Below are positions 20,224 through 30,095 of a DNA stretch of 64,000 nucleotides, one piece after another (the first letter of the stretch is position 1; every line of letters begins with the position of its first letter). Under the pieces are notes generated by a model. The model did not search any database, was not told the DNA's origin, and worked only from the letters and a program-made list of their open reading frames with translations. The DNA is taken from NCBI RefSeq assembly GCF_018219155.1, contig NZ_CP056123.1, positions 4,349,505-4,413,504 of the forward strand, written 5' to 3'. Made by a program: the position numbers and the translations under genes. Origin of the DNA: Moritella sp. 24 (lineage in GTDB: Bacteria > Pseudomonadota > Gammaproteobacteria > Enterobacterales > Moritellaceae).

Positions 20224-21563
20224 TACAGGGCCTTAACTAACGCTCTAAAGTGATCACCACGCGCCATAAAATTAGCGTACATATCAATACTGGCACACGC
20301 TGGTGATAATAAAACCCAATCACCCGGCTGTACTAATTCACTAATTTCACGAATCGCAACCGTTAGGTCGGCAACAAGCTTGGTATTACTCGCTAATGCA
20401 GTAAAACATTCAGCGTCTTTACCAAAACAATAAGTAAGGGCAATATCATCACATAGTGCAGATTCTAAAGGACTAAAATCAGCCCCCTTGCCATCACCAC
20501 CTGCAATCAGATATAAACGCCCTTTAACACTACTTTTAAGACCATCAAGCGCCGCTAACGTGGCCCCAACATTCGTTGCCTTGGTATCGTTAATCCACAT
20601 GACATCATTAAGCTCACGAATAAATTCACAACGATGGGCCAACCCAGTGAATTGCATCAAGCCCGGTAGCGTTTTAGTACGATCTACACCAGCAGCATCA
20701 AGCAACGCAATCGCAGACAATGCATTCATTAAATTATGCACACCCGTGATCTTTAAATCATCCGCACTGATAATGCCTTCGCCTTGATAAGCAAGCCACG
20801 TACTACCTTGCTGTTGAATCAAGCCATAGTCAGCATTATCTTCACCAAAGCTATGCTTAATTGCGCTAGTCGTATTCGCTTGTTCAGGACAAGCGGTTAA
20901 CACATCATCACGATTCGTTACGACCGTTTGCGCATGCTGATAAATAGACAATTTTGCCTGACGGTAAGCCTCAAAATCAGGATAGCGATCAAGGTGGTCA
21001 TCCGTTACATTCAGTACTGTTGCAGCCACAGCTTGTAAACTGTGGGTCGTTTCCAGTTGAAAACTTGAAAGCTCTAAAACATATAACTGATAAGGGTCTG
21101 CAACATCGAGAAGGTCTAGCGCTGGAATTCCAATGTTGCCACCGATTGCGGTTTTAACACCTGCTGAATTCGCCATTTCGCCAACAAGTGTCGTCACCGT
21201 CGATTTACCGTTAGAACCTGTAATTGCAATAATCGGAGCTTTAGCTGCGCGGACAAACAATTCGATATCACCAATCACTTCCACACCATTTCGCTGTGCA
21301 GCTGCGATCGCTGGCGTTGCAATCGCAATACCAGGGCTAACAATTAATTGTTTGGCTTGTAATAAGATCTCGGGATATAATCCGCCTTTATACAAGGTTA
21401 CCTGAGCAGGCAATTCATCTTGTCCCGGAGGTGCATCACGACTATCGACGACAACAGGGACAATACCTTGTTTTAGGAAATAGCGTACACAAGACAGACC
21501 CGTTTGGCCTAAACCAACAATAACAATAGAAGATGCCATATTTTGCTCAGATAATTGTGTCAT
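20223..21563 (-). CDS. murD: UDP-N-acetylmuramoylalanine--D-glutamate ligase MurD
   Basis: It adds D-Glu to UDP-MurNAc-L-Ala. An upstream ATG would place the start inside mraY. The ATG at 21563, overlapping the mraY stop as TAATG, gives 446 residues and a normal N-terminus. Motifs: IVIVGLGQTGLSCVRYF (N-terminal Rossmann-like domain), ITGSNGKSTVTTL (ATP loop), NVTDDHLDRY, and WINDTKATN with LIAGGDGKGADF in the C-terminal domain. Its own stop overlaps the start of ftsW, so mraY, murD and ftsW form a chain of coupled cistrons. Confidence 0.96.
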   Translation of the reverse strand: MTQLSEQNMASSIVIVGLGQTGLSCVRYFLKQGIVPVVVDSRDAPPGQDELPAQVTLYKGGLYPEILLQAKQLIVSPGIAIATPAIAAAQRNGVEVIGDIELFVRAAKAPIIAITGSNGKSTVTTLVGEMANSAGVKTAIGGNIGIPALDLLDVADPYQLYVLELSSFQLETTHSLQAVAATVLNVTDDHLDRYPDFEAYRQAKLSIYQHAQTVVTNRDDVLTACPEQANTTSAIKHSFGEDNADYGLIQQQGSTWLAYQGEGIISADDLKITGVHNLMNALSAIALLDAAGVDRTKTLPGLMQFTGLAHRCEFIRELNDVMWINDTKATNVGATLAALDGLKSSVKGRLYLIAGGDGKGADFSPLESALCDDIALTYCFGKDAECFTALASNTKLVADLTVAIREISELVQPGDWVLLSPACASIDMYANFMARGDHFRALVKAL

Positions 21564-22645
21564 TAGCGAACCTTTAACGTAGCTAAGCCAATGAGTACTA
21601 AAATAATAGTGATAATCCAAAAACGCACAATAACACGCGGTTCTGGCCAGCCTTTCAATTCATAATGATGATGAATTGGGGCCATTCTGAAGATACGTTG
21701 ACCACGTAACTTATATGAACCCACTTGCAAGATAACCGACACGGTTTCCATTACAAATACACCACCCATAATCACGAGCATAAACTCTTGGCGAACTAAT
21801 ACTGCAAGCGTACCTAGACCAGCACCTAACGCTAACGAGCCAACATCGCCCATAAACACTTGTGCAGGGTAAGTGTTAAACCATAAGAAGCCCAGTCCAG
21901 CACCCACAATCGCGGCGCACACAATAACCAGTTCACTGGCTTGTGGGATATACGGAATAAACAGATATTCTGCAAATTTAACGTTACCCGTTAAGTAAGC
22001 AACCAGCATGAATGCACCCGCAACCAATACTGTTGGCAAAATAGCCAATCCATCCAGACCATCAGTTAAGTTAACCGCATTACTACTGCCTACAATCACA
22101 AAGTAAGTTAATACAATAAATAGCAGACCTAACTCAGGCATGTATTCTTTAAAGAAAGGCACAACTAATGTCGTTTCAGCCGCCGAGCCTGCTGTCACAT
22201 ACAAGTAAACCGCGATACCAATCGCAACCGCCGACTGCCAGAAATACTTCCAACGTGCGATTAAACCATCTGTATCTTTACGGATCACTTTACGATAATC
22301 ATCAACAAAACCAATTGCACCAAAGGCAGTAAACACAAACATCATGATCCAGACGTATGCATTATCCAACCTTGCCCATAATAATGTTGAGACTAAAATA
22401 GCAATCAAGATCATCACACCACCCATCGTTGGCGTACCGCGCTTACTGAAGTGAGACTCTGGGCCATCATCACGTACAATTTGGCCAATCTGCATATCTT
22501 GCAAATAGCGGATAAGTTTCGGCCCCATCCATAATGTCAGTAACAGTGACGTAATAATCGTGATAATTGCACGAAAAGTGAGATATGAAAAAACTCTAAA
22601 TAGCGAGAAGTGCTCACTTAAAGATTCGAACAACCAAACTAACAT
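21563..22645 (-). CDS. mraY: Phospho-MurNAc-pentapeptide transferase MraY
   Basis: Polytopic enzyme that attaches phospho-MurNAc-pentapeptide to undecaprenyl phosphate, making lipid I. The 360 residues have ten predicted helices and the diagnostic cytoplasmic motifs: GFVDDYRKV (Asp-Asp), [22 protein letters not shown] and the HHHYELKGW loop. It overlaps the 3' end of murF by 7 bp and runs into murD via TAATG. Confidence 0.97.
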   Translation of the reverse strand: MLVWLFESLSEHFSLFRVFSYLTFRAIITIITSLLLTLWMGPKLIRYLQDMQIGQIVRDDGPESHFSKRGTPTMGGVMILIAILVSTLLWARLDNAYVWIMMFVFTAFGAIGFVDDYRKVIRKDTDGLIARWKYFWQSAVAIGIAVYLYVTAGSAAETTLVVPFFKEYMPELGLLFIVLTYFVIVGSSNAVNLTDGLDGLAILPTVLVAGAFMLVAYLTGNVKFAEYLFIPYIPQASELVIVCAAIVGAGLGFLWFNTYPAQVFMGDVGSLALGAGLGTLAVLVRQEFMLVIMGGVFVMETVSVILQVGSYKLRGQRIFRMAPIHHHYELKGWPEPRVIVRFWIITIILVLIGLATLKVR

Positions 22646-24075
22646 TTTATTTCCTTTACTGTATTTTTAACTAACATTGTATTTTCGATTAACATAGCTG
22701 CGTTATCGGATAATCTAGTGGCTAACAAGTCGATCACTTGCTCCATTTTAGCGCTACGAGAACCTTTAAATAATAAGGTAAACATTTGCTCTTCAGGTGC
22801 CGTTGTCACCAATTCAACTAATGCATCAACTAATCGTGTTTGCGATAAAAAAGCACGACCATTTATACCCGCAGTTAACGCCGCTTCACGACTCATCGTG
22901 CCACAGGTATATACATGGTCAACCTGTTGCTGCTGTGCATAATGACCGACCTGTTGATGCATATCCGCAGTACTGTCACCAAGTTCACCCATGTCGCCCA
23001 TTACTAAGATATTTTTAGAAGGGAAATGTGTTAACACATCAATAGCTGCTTTTACCGAAGCAATATTGGCGTTATACGTATCATCAATAATACGTATACG
23101 CGGTGTTAATAATGAGATTTTCAATCGACCTTGCACGTTTTCCATCGATTCGAGACCGAGTTTAATGGTTTTAAGGTCAATACCAAAACAGCTTGCCATC
23201 GCTGCTGCAGCTAATGCATTCGCCACATTATGGCGACCAGCAACCCTTAAATTAATAATGCACTCACCCTGTGTAGTACATAGTTTAAATGTTGGGTTAC
23301 CGGCATCATCAAACATAATATCAGCGGCAAAGTAATCAGCACTCGCGTCAACAACAGAAAAATTAACATGTCTCTGTGCGTCAACTTTACGTAACCAGTA
23401 CTGATAAAACTTATCATCGCGGTTAAGTACAGCCATACCCCGCTGCTTCACACCAGAAAGAATCTCACTTTTGGCCAGAGCAACACCCTGTAAATCACCA
23501 AAGCCCTCTAAATGCGCGGCATCAACATTATTAATTAACACTACGTCTGGCAATACCAATCCAGTAGTATAACCAATTTCTTTTTTGTGATTAGCACCAA
23601 GCTCCATCACTGCAAATTGATCTTCATGTTGGAGACGTAACAAGGTCAACGGCACACCGATGTCATTGTTAAAGTTACCCGCTGTTGCTAATGTAGGTGC
23701 AACTAACTTTACAATTGCCGCTAACATTTCTTTGGTTGTCGTTTTACCATTACTTCCGGTCAACGCAGCCACTTTCGGATTAACTTGTTCACGCACCATT
23801 TTGCCTAATAAACCTAACGCAATTCGGCTATCTTTGACGACAATCTGAGGAATATCGACTGCTTGCTTTTTCGTGACGATAGCAGCTATCGCACCTTGCT
23901 CAGCAGCTTTCGCAACAAAACTATTCGCATCAAAGTTATCACCACTTAATGCGACAAATAAATCACCACTTTTGATTGTACGCGTGTCTGTTGAAACATC
24001 AGTAATAACGACATCATCACCTTGATACTTGCCATTAAGTTTTATCGCTATCGCGCTTAACGCTAAATTAATCAT
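22639..24075 (-). CDS. murF: UDP-MurNAc-tripeptide--D-alanyl-D-alanine ligase MurF
   Basis: It adds D-Ala-D-Ala (made by DdlB) to the tripeptide precursor. The 478 residues include the ATP loop [28 protein letters not shown], the [11 protein letters not shown] segment, [12 protein letters not shown] and [11 protein letters not shown] in the C-terminal domain. It overlaps murE by 4 bp (ATGA) and mraY by 7 bp. The C-terminal tail of about 25 residues, rich in Asn, Met and Val, is unremarkable. Confidence 0.96.
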   Translation of the reverse strand: MINLALSAIAIKLNGKYQGDDVVITDVSTDTRTIKSGDLFVALSGDNFDANSFVAKAAEQGAIAAIVTKKQAVDIPQIVVKDSRIALGLLGKMVREQVNPKVAALTGSNGKTTTKEMLAAIVKLVAPTLATAGNFNNDIGVPLTLLRLQHEDQFAVMELGANHKKEIGYTTGLVLPDVVLINNVDAAHLEGFGDLQGVALAKSEILSGVKQRGMAVLNRDDKFYQYWLRKVDAQRHVNFSVVDASADYFAADIMFDDAGNPTFKLCTTQGECIINLRVAGRHNVANALAAAAMASCFGIDLKTIKLGLESMENVQGRLKISLLTPRIRIIDDTYNANIASVKAAIDVLTHFPSKNILVMGDMGELGDSTADMHQQVGHYAQQQQVDHVYTCGTMSREAALTAGINGRAFLSQTRLVDALVELVTTAPEEQMFTLLFKGSRSAKMEQVIDLLATRLSDNAAMLIENTMLVKNTVKEIKC

Positions 24076-25550
24076 TGTTGGTTATCCAGCATCTCTGTGA
24101 TCGTATCTCGATCACTATAATGGTGCTTCTTCACACCGATAATTTGATAATCTTCATGACCTTTACCCGCCACTAAAATAATATCGTCTGCAGCACTTTG
24201 CGTCATTGCCCAATGAATCGCACGACGACGATCGTGAATAATTTCCACAGCATCAGGATAAGTAAGACCAGCAAGCATATCAGTTACAATCGTAGAGGCA
24301 GACTCAGTACGCGGATTATCATCAGTAATGACAGCCATATCTGAAAATTGTTCAGCGACTTGTGCCATTAATGGTCTTTTACCTGTATCACGGTCACCAC
24401 CACAGCCATAAATACACCAAAGTTTGCCTTCACAGTGTACACGTAATGCTTGTAAGGCTTTTTCTAATGCGTCTGGCGTATGAGCGTAATCAACAACACA
24501 AGCTGCATGGCCTTCTTGTTTAAACAATTCCATGCGGCCACACACAGCCGTTAATTGTGGCGCGACTTGCAATAACGCAGTTAAGTCATAACCGAGCGCT
24601 AACAAACTTGCGCAAGCGGCAATTACATTCGACGCATTAAACTCACCAATAAGGCCACACTTCAGCGTCCCCTCACCCCAGCTAGTTTTTAATTCACAGC
24701 TAAAGCCAGTTGTATCAAAACTTAAATCACGACTGTATAAGAAAGGGCTCGTATTATTAGATAAATCTTGCTGAACCGAAAATTGGATCGCATCAGGCCA
24801 CTCTTGTGACCATGCTTTACCATAAGCATCATCTACATTGAGGATTTTATGCTTTACTGCGTCTTGGAATAATATTTTTTTAGCGTCGGCATAAGTCGCC
24901 ATATCACCATGATAATCAAGATGATCGCGAGTTAAATTAGTGAAGAGTGCAACATCAAAATCTAACGCATTAACGCGTCCTTGAATCAGACCATGTGACG
25001 ATACTTCCATCGCACACAGTTCAGCGCCAAGTTGTAGTTGGTTCGCAATCTCACGTTGCACATCTAAACCACTACCAGTAGTATTTTCGGCTTGTACTAA
25101 TTGATCAAATAAACCATTACCAATCGTGCCCATGACACCCGCTTTACCAGATAATAAAGTAACCCAGTTAGCAATAATTTGTGTAATAGTGCTTTTACCA
25201 TTAGTGCCAGTGACACCAATAAGTTTTAGCTGTTGTGAAGGAGATTGATAAAAATTATCTGCTAATGCGGACAACGCCTGATTAAGGGCGAAGAAAGAGA
25301 TAATAGCAATGCCATCAATATATTCGATGTAGCCATGTTCAGTCTGCGTATCTGCATCTTTAAGTACAGCAGTGGCCCCGTCTTTTATTGCACTGCTAAT
25401 AAATCGACGCCCATCAAGTGCATGCCCATTAATCGCGACAAAACAATCACCCGACTTAATGTTACGGCTATCGATAATCAACGCATTAACGGCTAGCTCA
25501 ATGTCAATATTCCACGTGCGTAGAGATAATTTTCGACATGAAGGGTTCAT
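24072..25550 (-). CDS. murE: UDP-MurNAc-L-Ala-D-Glu--meso-diaminopimelate ligase MurE
   Basis: It adds meso-DAP as the third stem residue. The 492 residues have the ATP loop GVTGTNGKSTITQ, EVSSHGLIQGR, FTNLTRDHLDYHGDM, and a DNPRTE motif. In this family DNPR is the mark of DAP (rather than lysine) specificity, which fits a Gram-negative wall. It lies 47 bp after ftsI and overlaps murF by 4 bp. Confidence 0.97.
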   Translation of the reverse strand: MNPSCRKLSLRTWNIDIELAVNALIIDSRNIKSGDCFVAINGHALDGRRFISSAIKDGATAVLKDADTQTEHGYIEYIDGIAIISFFALNQALSALADNFYQSPSQQLKLIGVTGTNGKSTITQIIANWVTLLSGKAGVMGTIGNGLFDQLVQAENTTGSGLDVQREIANQLQLGAELCAMEVSSHGLIQGRVNALDFDVALFTNLTRDHLDYHGDMATYADAKKILFQDAVKHKILNVDDAYGKAWSQEWPDAIQFSVQQDLSNNTSPFLYSRDLSFDTTGFSCELKTSWGEGTLKCGLIGEFNASNVIAACASLLALGYDLTALLQVAPQLTAVCGRMELFKQEGHAACVVDYAHTPDALEKALQALRVHCEGKLWCIYGCGGDRDTGKRPLMAQVAEQFSDMAVITDDNPRTESASTIVTDMLAGLTYPDAVEIIHDRRRAIHWAMTQSAADDIILVAGKGHEDYQIIGVKKHHYSDRDTITEMLDNQQ

Positions 25551-25597
25551 ATCCCAGTCCTTAATATTTCTAATGTTCTAAACAAAAGACTCGCGTT

Positions 25598-27328
25598 TTA
25601 AGAGTCTTTTGCTGCAATCGTCAATGACTGCTTTTCATCTGGGGTTACGTTTAACATTTGTAATGTTCTTTCCATCACTTCACCAAATACTGGCGCAGCA
25701 ATGACACCGCCGTAATAACGATCGCCACTTGGCGAATCGATCACAACAACAAGTGCAAAGCGTGGATTAGATACTGGTGCGACACCAGCAAATAACGCAA
25801 CATAATCGTCGCCGTAACCGCCAGCAATCGCTTTACGAGAAGTACCGGTTTTACCTGCAACACGATAGCCATCAATACGGGCTTTATCACCTGTGCCGCC
25901 TTTCTCAACGACACTTTCCATCATGAGTAATAATTCTTGCGCATGTTTTTCTGATAAGACACGTTCTGACAATGGCATCGTATCTTGTTTTCTAATCGTC
26001 AGAGGACGGTATAAACCACCAGAGCCAATCGTTGCATAAGCATGTGCTAGCTGCAATGTCGTCGCCTGCATACCATAACCGAATGATAGTGTGGCATTCT
26101 CAAACTCAGACCAACGAGAACGACGAGGCATATAACCGCGACTTTCACCATTTAAAATCAAGCTACTTTCATTACCGAAACCAAATTGATAGTACGTATC
26201 AAGTAAACGTTGATGACCTAGTTTTAACGCAATTTTACTCACACCCATATTCGATGAATAACGTAAAATATCGCCTAAGGTCATATCACCACGGTTTCGC
26301 GTATCTTGCACTAAACGACCACCTAAACGCATACGACCAGGGTTAGTATCAACGAGCGAATCAGCGGCAATAATGCCATTATCGAGTCCACTCGCAACCA
26401 CCAGTGGTTTGATTGTCGAACCAGGTTCGTAGCTATCAGTAATCGCACGGTTTTTTAATTTATAACTATCGTACTTACTGCGGTTATTCGGGTTGAACGA
26501 AGGACTATTTACCATCGCTAAAATCTCCCCGGTTTTCACATCGAGCATCACTAACGAGCCCGACACCGCACCATTATATTTCACCGCTTTTTTCAAACGC
26601 TGATAAGCTAATGATTGAATTCGCTGATCGATACTTAATTGAATATTATTGGCTTGTTCACTTTCTTGAATAACAGAAATATCTTCGATGACATTACCAA
26701 GACGGTCTTTACGAACAATACGTTTACCCTGCGTACCGGTAAGATAATCATTATAGGCTCTCTCGACACCTTCAATACCTTTATCATCGATATTAGTCAT
26801 ACCGACAAGCTGCGCGCTTACTTCACCAGTGGGATAGAAACGACGAGATTCGGGCGCTAAACTAACACCGACTAGTTTTAGCTGATCGATATATTTGGCG
26901 ACAGCTGGACTAATCTGGCGCTTGATATACATAAAGCGACCATTTGATGCCATAATTTTGGTTTTCAAATCATCAAGATTAAGATCTAATATCTCAGCAA
27001 ATGCTTGCCATGCACGCTTTTTATCAAAGCTATTTTTGTTTTTAATCGTACGGGGATCAACATGGATCGCCATCACTGGCACACTCACGGCCAATTCAAC
27101 ACCATTACGATCGGTAATAATGCCACGCTGTACTTGCTGTGAGGTCACACGCAAAGAACGCATATCGGCTTGTTTTCGCAGGTGTTCAGGATTAATGATT
27201 TGAATATAGGCAGTACGTGCGAGCAGGCATGAAAAAATGAGCACTACGGTTGCAGCAACTAAGCGATAACGCCATAGAATAAAATTTGGTTGTTCTTCTT
27301 CGTTGGGGATATTTTTACGATTTGTCAC
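25598..27328 (-). CDS. ftsI: Septal peptidoglycan transpeptidase FtsI (PBP3)
   Basis: Monofunctional class B PBP that cross-links septal murein with FtsW. The 576 residues have a cytoplasmic tail, one membrane helix near 22-42, a non-catalytic pedestal domain and the transpeptidase domain. The active-site triads are present: SxxK in EPGSTIKPL, SxN in SSNMG, and KTG in AGKTGTSRKA. It overlaps ftsL by 4 bp and is followed by murE. Confidence 0.97.
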   Translation of the reverse strand: MTNRKNIPNEEEQPNFILWRYRLVAATVVLIFSCLLARTAYIQIINPEHLRKQADMRSLRVTSQQVQRGIITDRNGVELAVSVPVMAIHVDPRTIKNKNSFDKKRAWQAFAEILDLNLDDLKTKIMASNGRFMYIKRQISPAVAKYIDQLKLVGVSLAPESRRFYPTGEVSAQLVGMTNIDDKGIEGVERAYNDYLTGTQGKRIVRKDRLGNVIEDISVIQESEQANNIQLSIDQRIQSLAYQRLKKAVKYNGAVSGSLVMLDVKTGEILAMVNSPSFNPNNRSKYDSYKLKNRAITDSYEPGSTIKPLVVASGLDNGIIAADSLVDTNPGRMRLGGRLVQDTRNRGDMTLGDILRYSSNMGVSKIALKLGHQRLLDTYYQFGFGNESSLILNGESRGYMPRRSRWSEFENATLSFGYGMQATTLQLAHAYATIGSGGLYRPLTIRKQDTMPLSERVLSEKHAQELLLMMESVVEKGGTGDKARIDGYRVAGKTGTSRKAIAGGYGDDYVALFAGVAPVSNPRFALVVVIDSPSGDRYYGGVIAAPVFGEVMERTLQMLNVTPDEKQSLTIAAKDS

Positions 27329-27639
27329 TGCTGTGTCACCAATTGCTCTTCTGCTGTACTTGGTCGATACATGCCGAGTTTTTGTTTTGCGGTGTATTCT
27401 ATTTTACTGTGTTCTTCCAGCGTGCTTTGTTCTAATAATAAATTACGCCATTCAATATCAGTAAAGTCACGCTGAGTAAGTAACTGTTCTTTGTTGTTCG
27501 TTAATAAGCGGGTTTCATGCGTCAACATGATAACGGCAAAAGCGGAAATTAAGATACCAAATAACAGACTAACAACCACTTTATGCTGGCCGATGTCAGT
27601 TATGATGACTTTACCTAAATCCCACTTAATGCCAAACAT
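27325..27639 (-). CDS. ftsL: Cell division protein FtsL
   Basis: Small bitopic divisome protein that joins FtsB and FtsQ and activates FtsWI. The 104 residues have a membrane helix near 22-42 and a leucine-rich coiled coil after it (RLLTNNKEQLLTQ and on). Sequence conservation in FtsL is low, so the call leans on size, topology and position between rsmH and ftsI. Its end overlaps ftsI by 4 bp. Confidence 0.93.
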   Translation of the reverse strand: MFGIKWDLGKVIITDIGQHKVVVSLLFGILISAFAVIMLTHETRLLTNNKEQLLTQRDFTDIEWRNLLLEQSTLEEHSKIEYTAKQKLGMYRPSTAEEQLVTQQ

Positions 27640-27640
27640 A

Positions 27641-28585
27641 TTACAATTTTTCCGCCACGCGTAATACAGAACTACGTGCGCGAGGATTAATAACTAATTC
27701 TTCTTCCGAAGGTTTAAGCATTTTTCCTACAGCCTTCATCGTACGGCTTTTATCAATCTCTTCTTGCATGATAGGTAAACCGTATGGCACTTCTTTACCA
27801 CGCGCTTGTTTACGAATGAACTGTTTTACGATTCGATCTTCCAAAGAGTGGAAACTGATAACAGATAAGCGGCCACTACCAGGCTTAAGGCATTTCAAGG
27901 CGCCAGCGAGTGCACGTTCGATTTCTTCTAATTCACTATTAATATAAATACGGATAGCTTGGAATGAACGCGTTGCAGGATGTTTCGTTTCTTTTTTCGA
28001 TTTAGGCACCACACGGCAAATTAAACCAGCTAACTGTGATGTTGTTTCAAATGGTGTACCGTCACGATCAAATACAATTGCACGAGCAATTTTACGTGCA
28101 AATTTTTCTTCACCGAATACTTTTAATACCCAAACGATATCATCATAGTCTGCCGTTGCTAACCATTTAGCAGCGCTAATACCTGATGTTGGATCCATAC
28201 GCATATCAAGCGGACCATCACGTAAGAAACTAAAACCACGCGATGCATCATCTAATTGAGGTGAAGAAACACCAAGGTCAAGTAGTACACCATCAATTTG
28301 TTCTGTTAGATTTTTAGTTTCCATGTATTCAGCGATACCAGAAAAAGGTCCGTGAACAATATCAAAACGAGGGTCTTCTAATTTTAGCGCTTCACCTACA
28401 GCAATCGCTTCAGGGTCGCGATCGATTGCGATCAAGCGACCATTTTCACCGAGTTGCGATAAAATAAAGCGAGAGTGACCACCGCGACCAAAAGTACCGT
28501 CAATGTAAATACCATCCGGTTTTATATCGAGTCCAGCTACGGTTTCGTTAAGTAAAACGGATACGTGTGCAAATTCTTGTGTCAT
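27641..28585 (-). CDS. rsmH: 16S rRNA m4C1402 methyltransferase RsmH (MraW)
   Basis: SAM-dependent enzyme that N4-methylates C1402 in the ribosomal P site, partner of RsmI. The 314 residues have [10 protein letters not shown] at the N-terminus, the SAM loop [40 protein letters not shown] and [13 protein letters not shown]. It is the first gene of the dcw cluster here. mraZ, which usually precedes it, is absent. An extended -10 promoter lies just upstream. Confidence 0.97.
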   Translation of the reverse strand: MTQEFAHVSVLLNETVAGLDIKPDGIYIDGTFGRGGHSRFILSQLGENGRLIAIDRDPEAIAVGEALKLEDPRFDIVHGPFSGIAEYMETKNLTEQIDGVLLDLGVSSPQLDDASRGFSFLRDGPLDMRMDPTSGISAAKWLATADYDDIVWVLKVFGEEKFARKIARAIVFDRDGTPFETTSQLAGLICRVVPKSKKETKHPATRSFQAIRIYINSELEEIERALAGALKCLKPGSGRLSVISFHSLEDRIVKQFIRKQARGKEVPYGLPIMQEEIDKSRTMKAVGKMLKPSEEELVINPRARSSVLRVAEKL

Positions 28586-28614
28586 GTCGATGAAAGCTCT
28601 TAAAAATACTTTAA

Positions 28615-28623
28615 ATTATAGCA
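28615..28623 (-). promoter_or_regulatory. Probable extended -10 promoter of the dcw cluster
   Basis: On the minus strand TGCTATAAT (an extended -10 with a consensus TATAAT) lies about 30 bp before the rsmH start. No good -35 hexamer is seen at 17 bp, as is common with extended -10 promoters. It is the best candidate for the main promoter of the cluster. Confidence 0.55.
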
Positions 28624-28710
28624 GGTGCTAAAAATGGTTATTGTAGCGTAAAAGGTCTAGTTTAGGGAGGGGTAAAACGTATTGCAAGTGATGTAGATAT
28701 TCAGAGGGGA

Positions 28711-28757
28711 AGAAAAACAAGAACCTATCTACAATGTAATAAGTAGAAAGGTTCTTG
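28711..28757 (-). terminator. Rho-independent terminator of rnpB
   Basis: After the 3' end of the RNA, AAGAACC pairs with GGTTCTT, with an inner CTAC/GTAG stem, followed by GTTTTTCTT on the minus strand. It separates rnpB from the rsmH promoter. Confidence 0.8.
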
Positions 28758-29130
28758 GAGTTGGTCGATAAGCCGGGTTTTGTCGTGGACAATCATTCCT
28801 CTAGGTCTGTAATCGCTCACAGACTCAAGCAACCTACCCGCTTTCAGCGTGGGTCACGCCTATAGAAAGCCTATTTGGTCTTGCTCCGGGTGGAGTTTAC
28901 CCTGCAACGAACTATTACTAGTCGTCCGGTGCGCTCTTACCGCACCCTTTCAGCCTTACCTGTGCTTCCTAAAAAGCCATCGGCGGTCTTCTCTCTGCTG
29001 CACTTGTCGTAGGCTTGCGCCTCCCAGGCGTTACCTGGCACCCTACCCTGTGGAGCCCGGACTTTCCTCCCCCTTATAACCTCGATATAAATACCGAGTC
29101 ATAAAGCAGCGATTGTCTGACCAACTCCAA
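28755..29130 (-). ncRNA. rnpB: RNase P RNA (class A)
   Basis: Catalytic RNA that trims tRNA 5' leaders together with the RnpA protein. On the minus strand the ends pair in a 12-bp P1 helix (TTGGAGTTGGTC with GACCAACTCCAA). Universal core blocks are present: GGAGGAAAGTCCGGGCTCC, AGGGTAGGGTGCCAGGTAA, GCCACAGAAA-type joining sequence, and the 3' GACAAAACCCGGCTTATCG. About 376 nt, the usual size for gammaproteobacteria. The exact ends may differ by a few bases. It lies between rsmI and rsmH. Confidence 0.95.
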
Positions 29131-29171
29131 GGCGGAGGATAGTACATAATCTAGAAGAAAAAATCCAGCGA

Positions 29172-30011
29172 TTAATTAAAGTTTTCTAAACCCCATTTAT
29201 ACAGCGCATTCTTTTTACCACCGTGAATCTCAGCTGTTAAGGCAGCTGCTTTTTTCAATGGTAATTCTTCATTCAATAATTTAAGTGTATTCAGTACTTT
29301 AGCAGGTATTTCTAAACCGGTAGGTTTATAACCAGAAACTAATAGTACAATTTCACCACGGCTACGATTACTGTCTTCAGCAACCCATGCGGCTAACTCA
29401 CCGACAGGCATAGTCGTAATGCTTTCAAACGCTTTGGTTATTTCACGAGCAACACACACTTCTCGTTCTGGTCCCATGATCGCCGTTAATGCATCTAATG
29501 TGTATTGTAGACGCCGCGGTGATTCATAAAAAATCATCGTACGTGTTTCTTCTTTCAACTCTGTGATTTTGTCATTACGGGCTTTTTCTTTCGATGGTAA
29601 AAAACCCTCGAACGAGAAACGATCTGACGGCAAGCCCGAACCACTCATTGCGGTTACTGCTGCGCAAGGACCTGGCAGCGGCACAACTTTAACACCATGT
29701 GCACGACAGGTATTTACTAGATGATAACCAGGATCACTAATCAAAGGTGTACCAGCATCCGAAACCAGTGCGATAGTCATGCCAGATTGTAGTTTTGATA
29801 CTAAGTATTCTGCTTTTTGCTGTTCATTATGATCATGCAGCGCAAATGTTTTAGTCTTGATTTGATAATGGCTTAGCAGCTTACCTGTATGACGGGTATC
29901 TTCTGCAGCAATTAAATCAACACTTCTTAGTATCTCTAAACCACGCTCAGTGATATCAGAAAGGTTGCCGATCGGGGTTGGAACGATAAATAAAGTTGCT
30001 TGTTCAGACAT
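29172..30011 (-). CDS. rsmI: 16S rRNA 2'-O-methyltransferase RsmI (C1402)
   Basis: It methylates the ribose of C1402, the same nucleotide that RsmH modifies at N4. The 279 residues belong to the tetrapyrrole-methylase-like fold. Visible motifs are [36 protein letters not shown], and [16 protein letters not shown]. It is divergent from lpoA, an arrangement known in enterobacteria and vibrios, and is placed near rsmH with only rnpB in between. Confidence 0.96.
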   Translation of the reverse strand: MSEQATLFIVPTPIGNLSDITERGLEILRSVDLIAAEDTRHTGKLLSHYQIKTKTFALHDHNEQQKAEYLVSKLQSGMTIALVSDAGTPLISDPGYHLVNTCRAHGVKVVPLPGPCAAVTAMSGSGLPSDRFSFEGFLPSKEKARNDKITELKEETRTMIFYESPRRLQYTLDALTAIMGPEREVCVAREITKAFESITTMPVGELAAWVAEDSNRSRGEIVLLVSGYKPTGLEIPAKVLNTLKLLNEELPLKKAAALTAEIHGGKKNALYKWGLENFN

Positions 30012-30095
30012 TTCATTCTCATGGGTAGTTTTTTGTTAAGCGATGATGCTTTAGTATAGGGGTATTATAAATCTCTTTTGCAGGATAATACACCA

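Noticed and set aside
29131-29171. Sigma-70 promoter of rnpB
   Set aside because: A TACTAT lies near the expected place but no -35 at normal spacing was convincing, so it is not listed as a feature.
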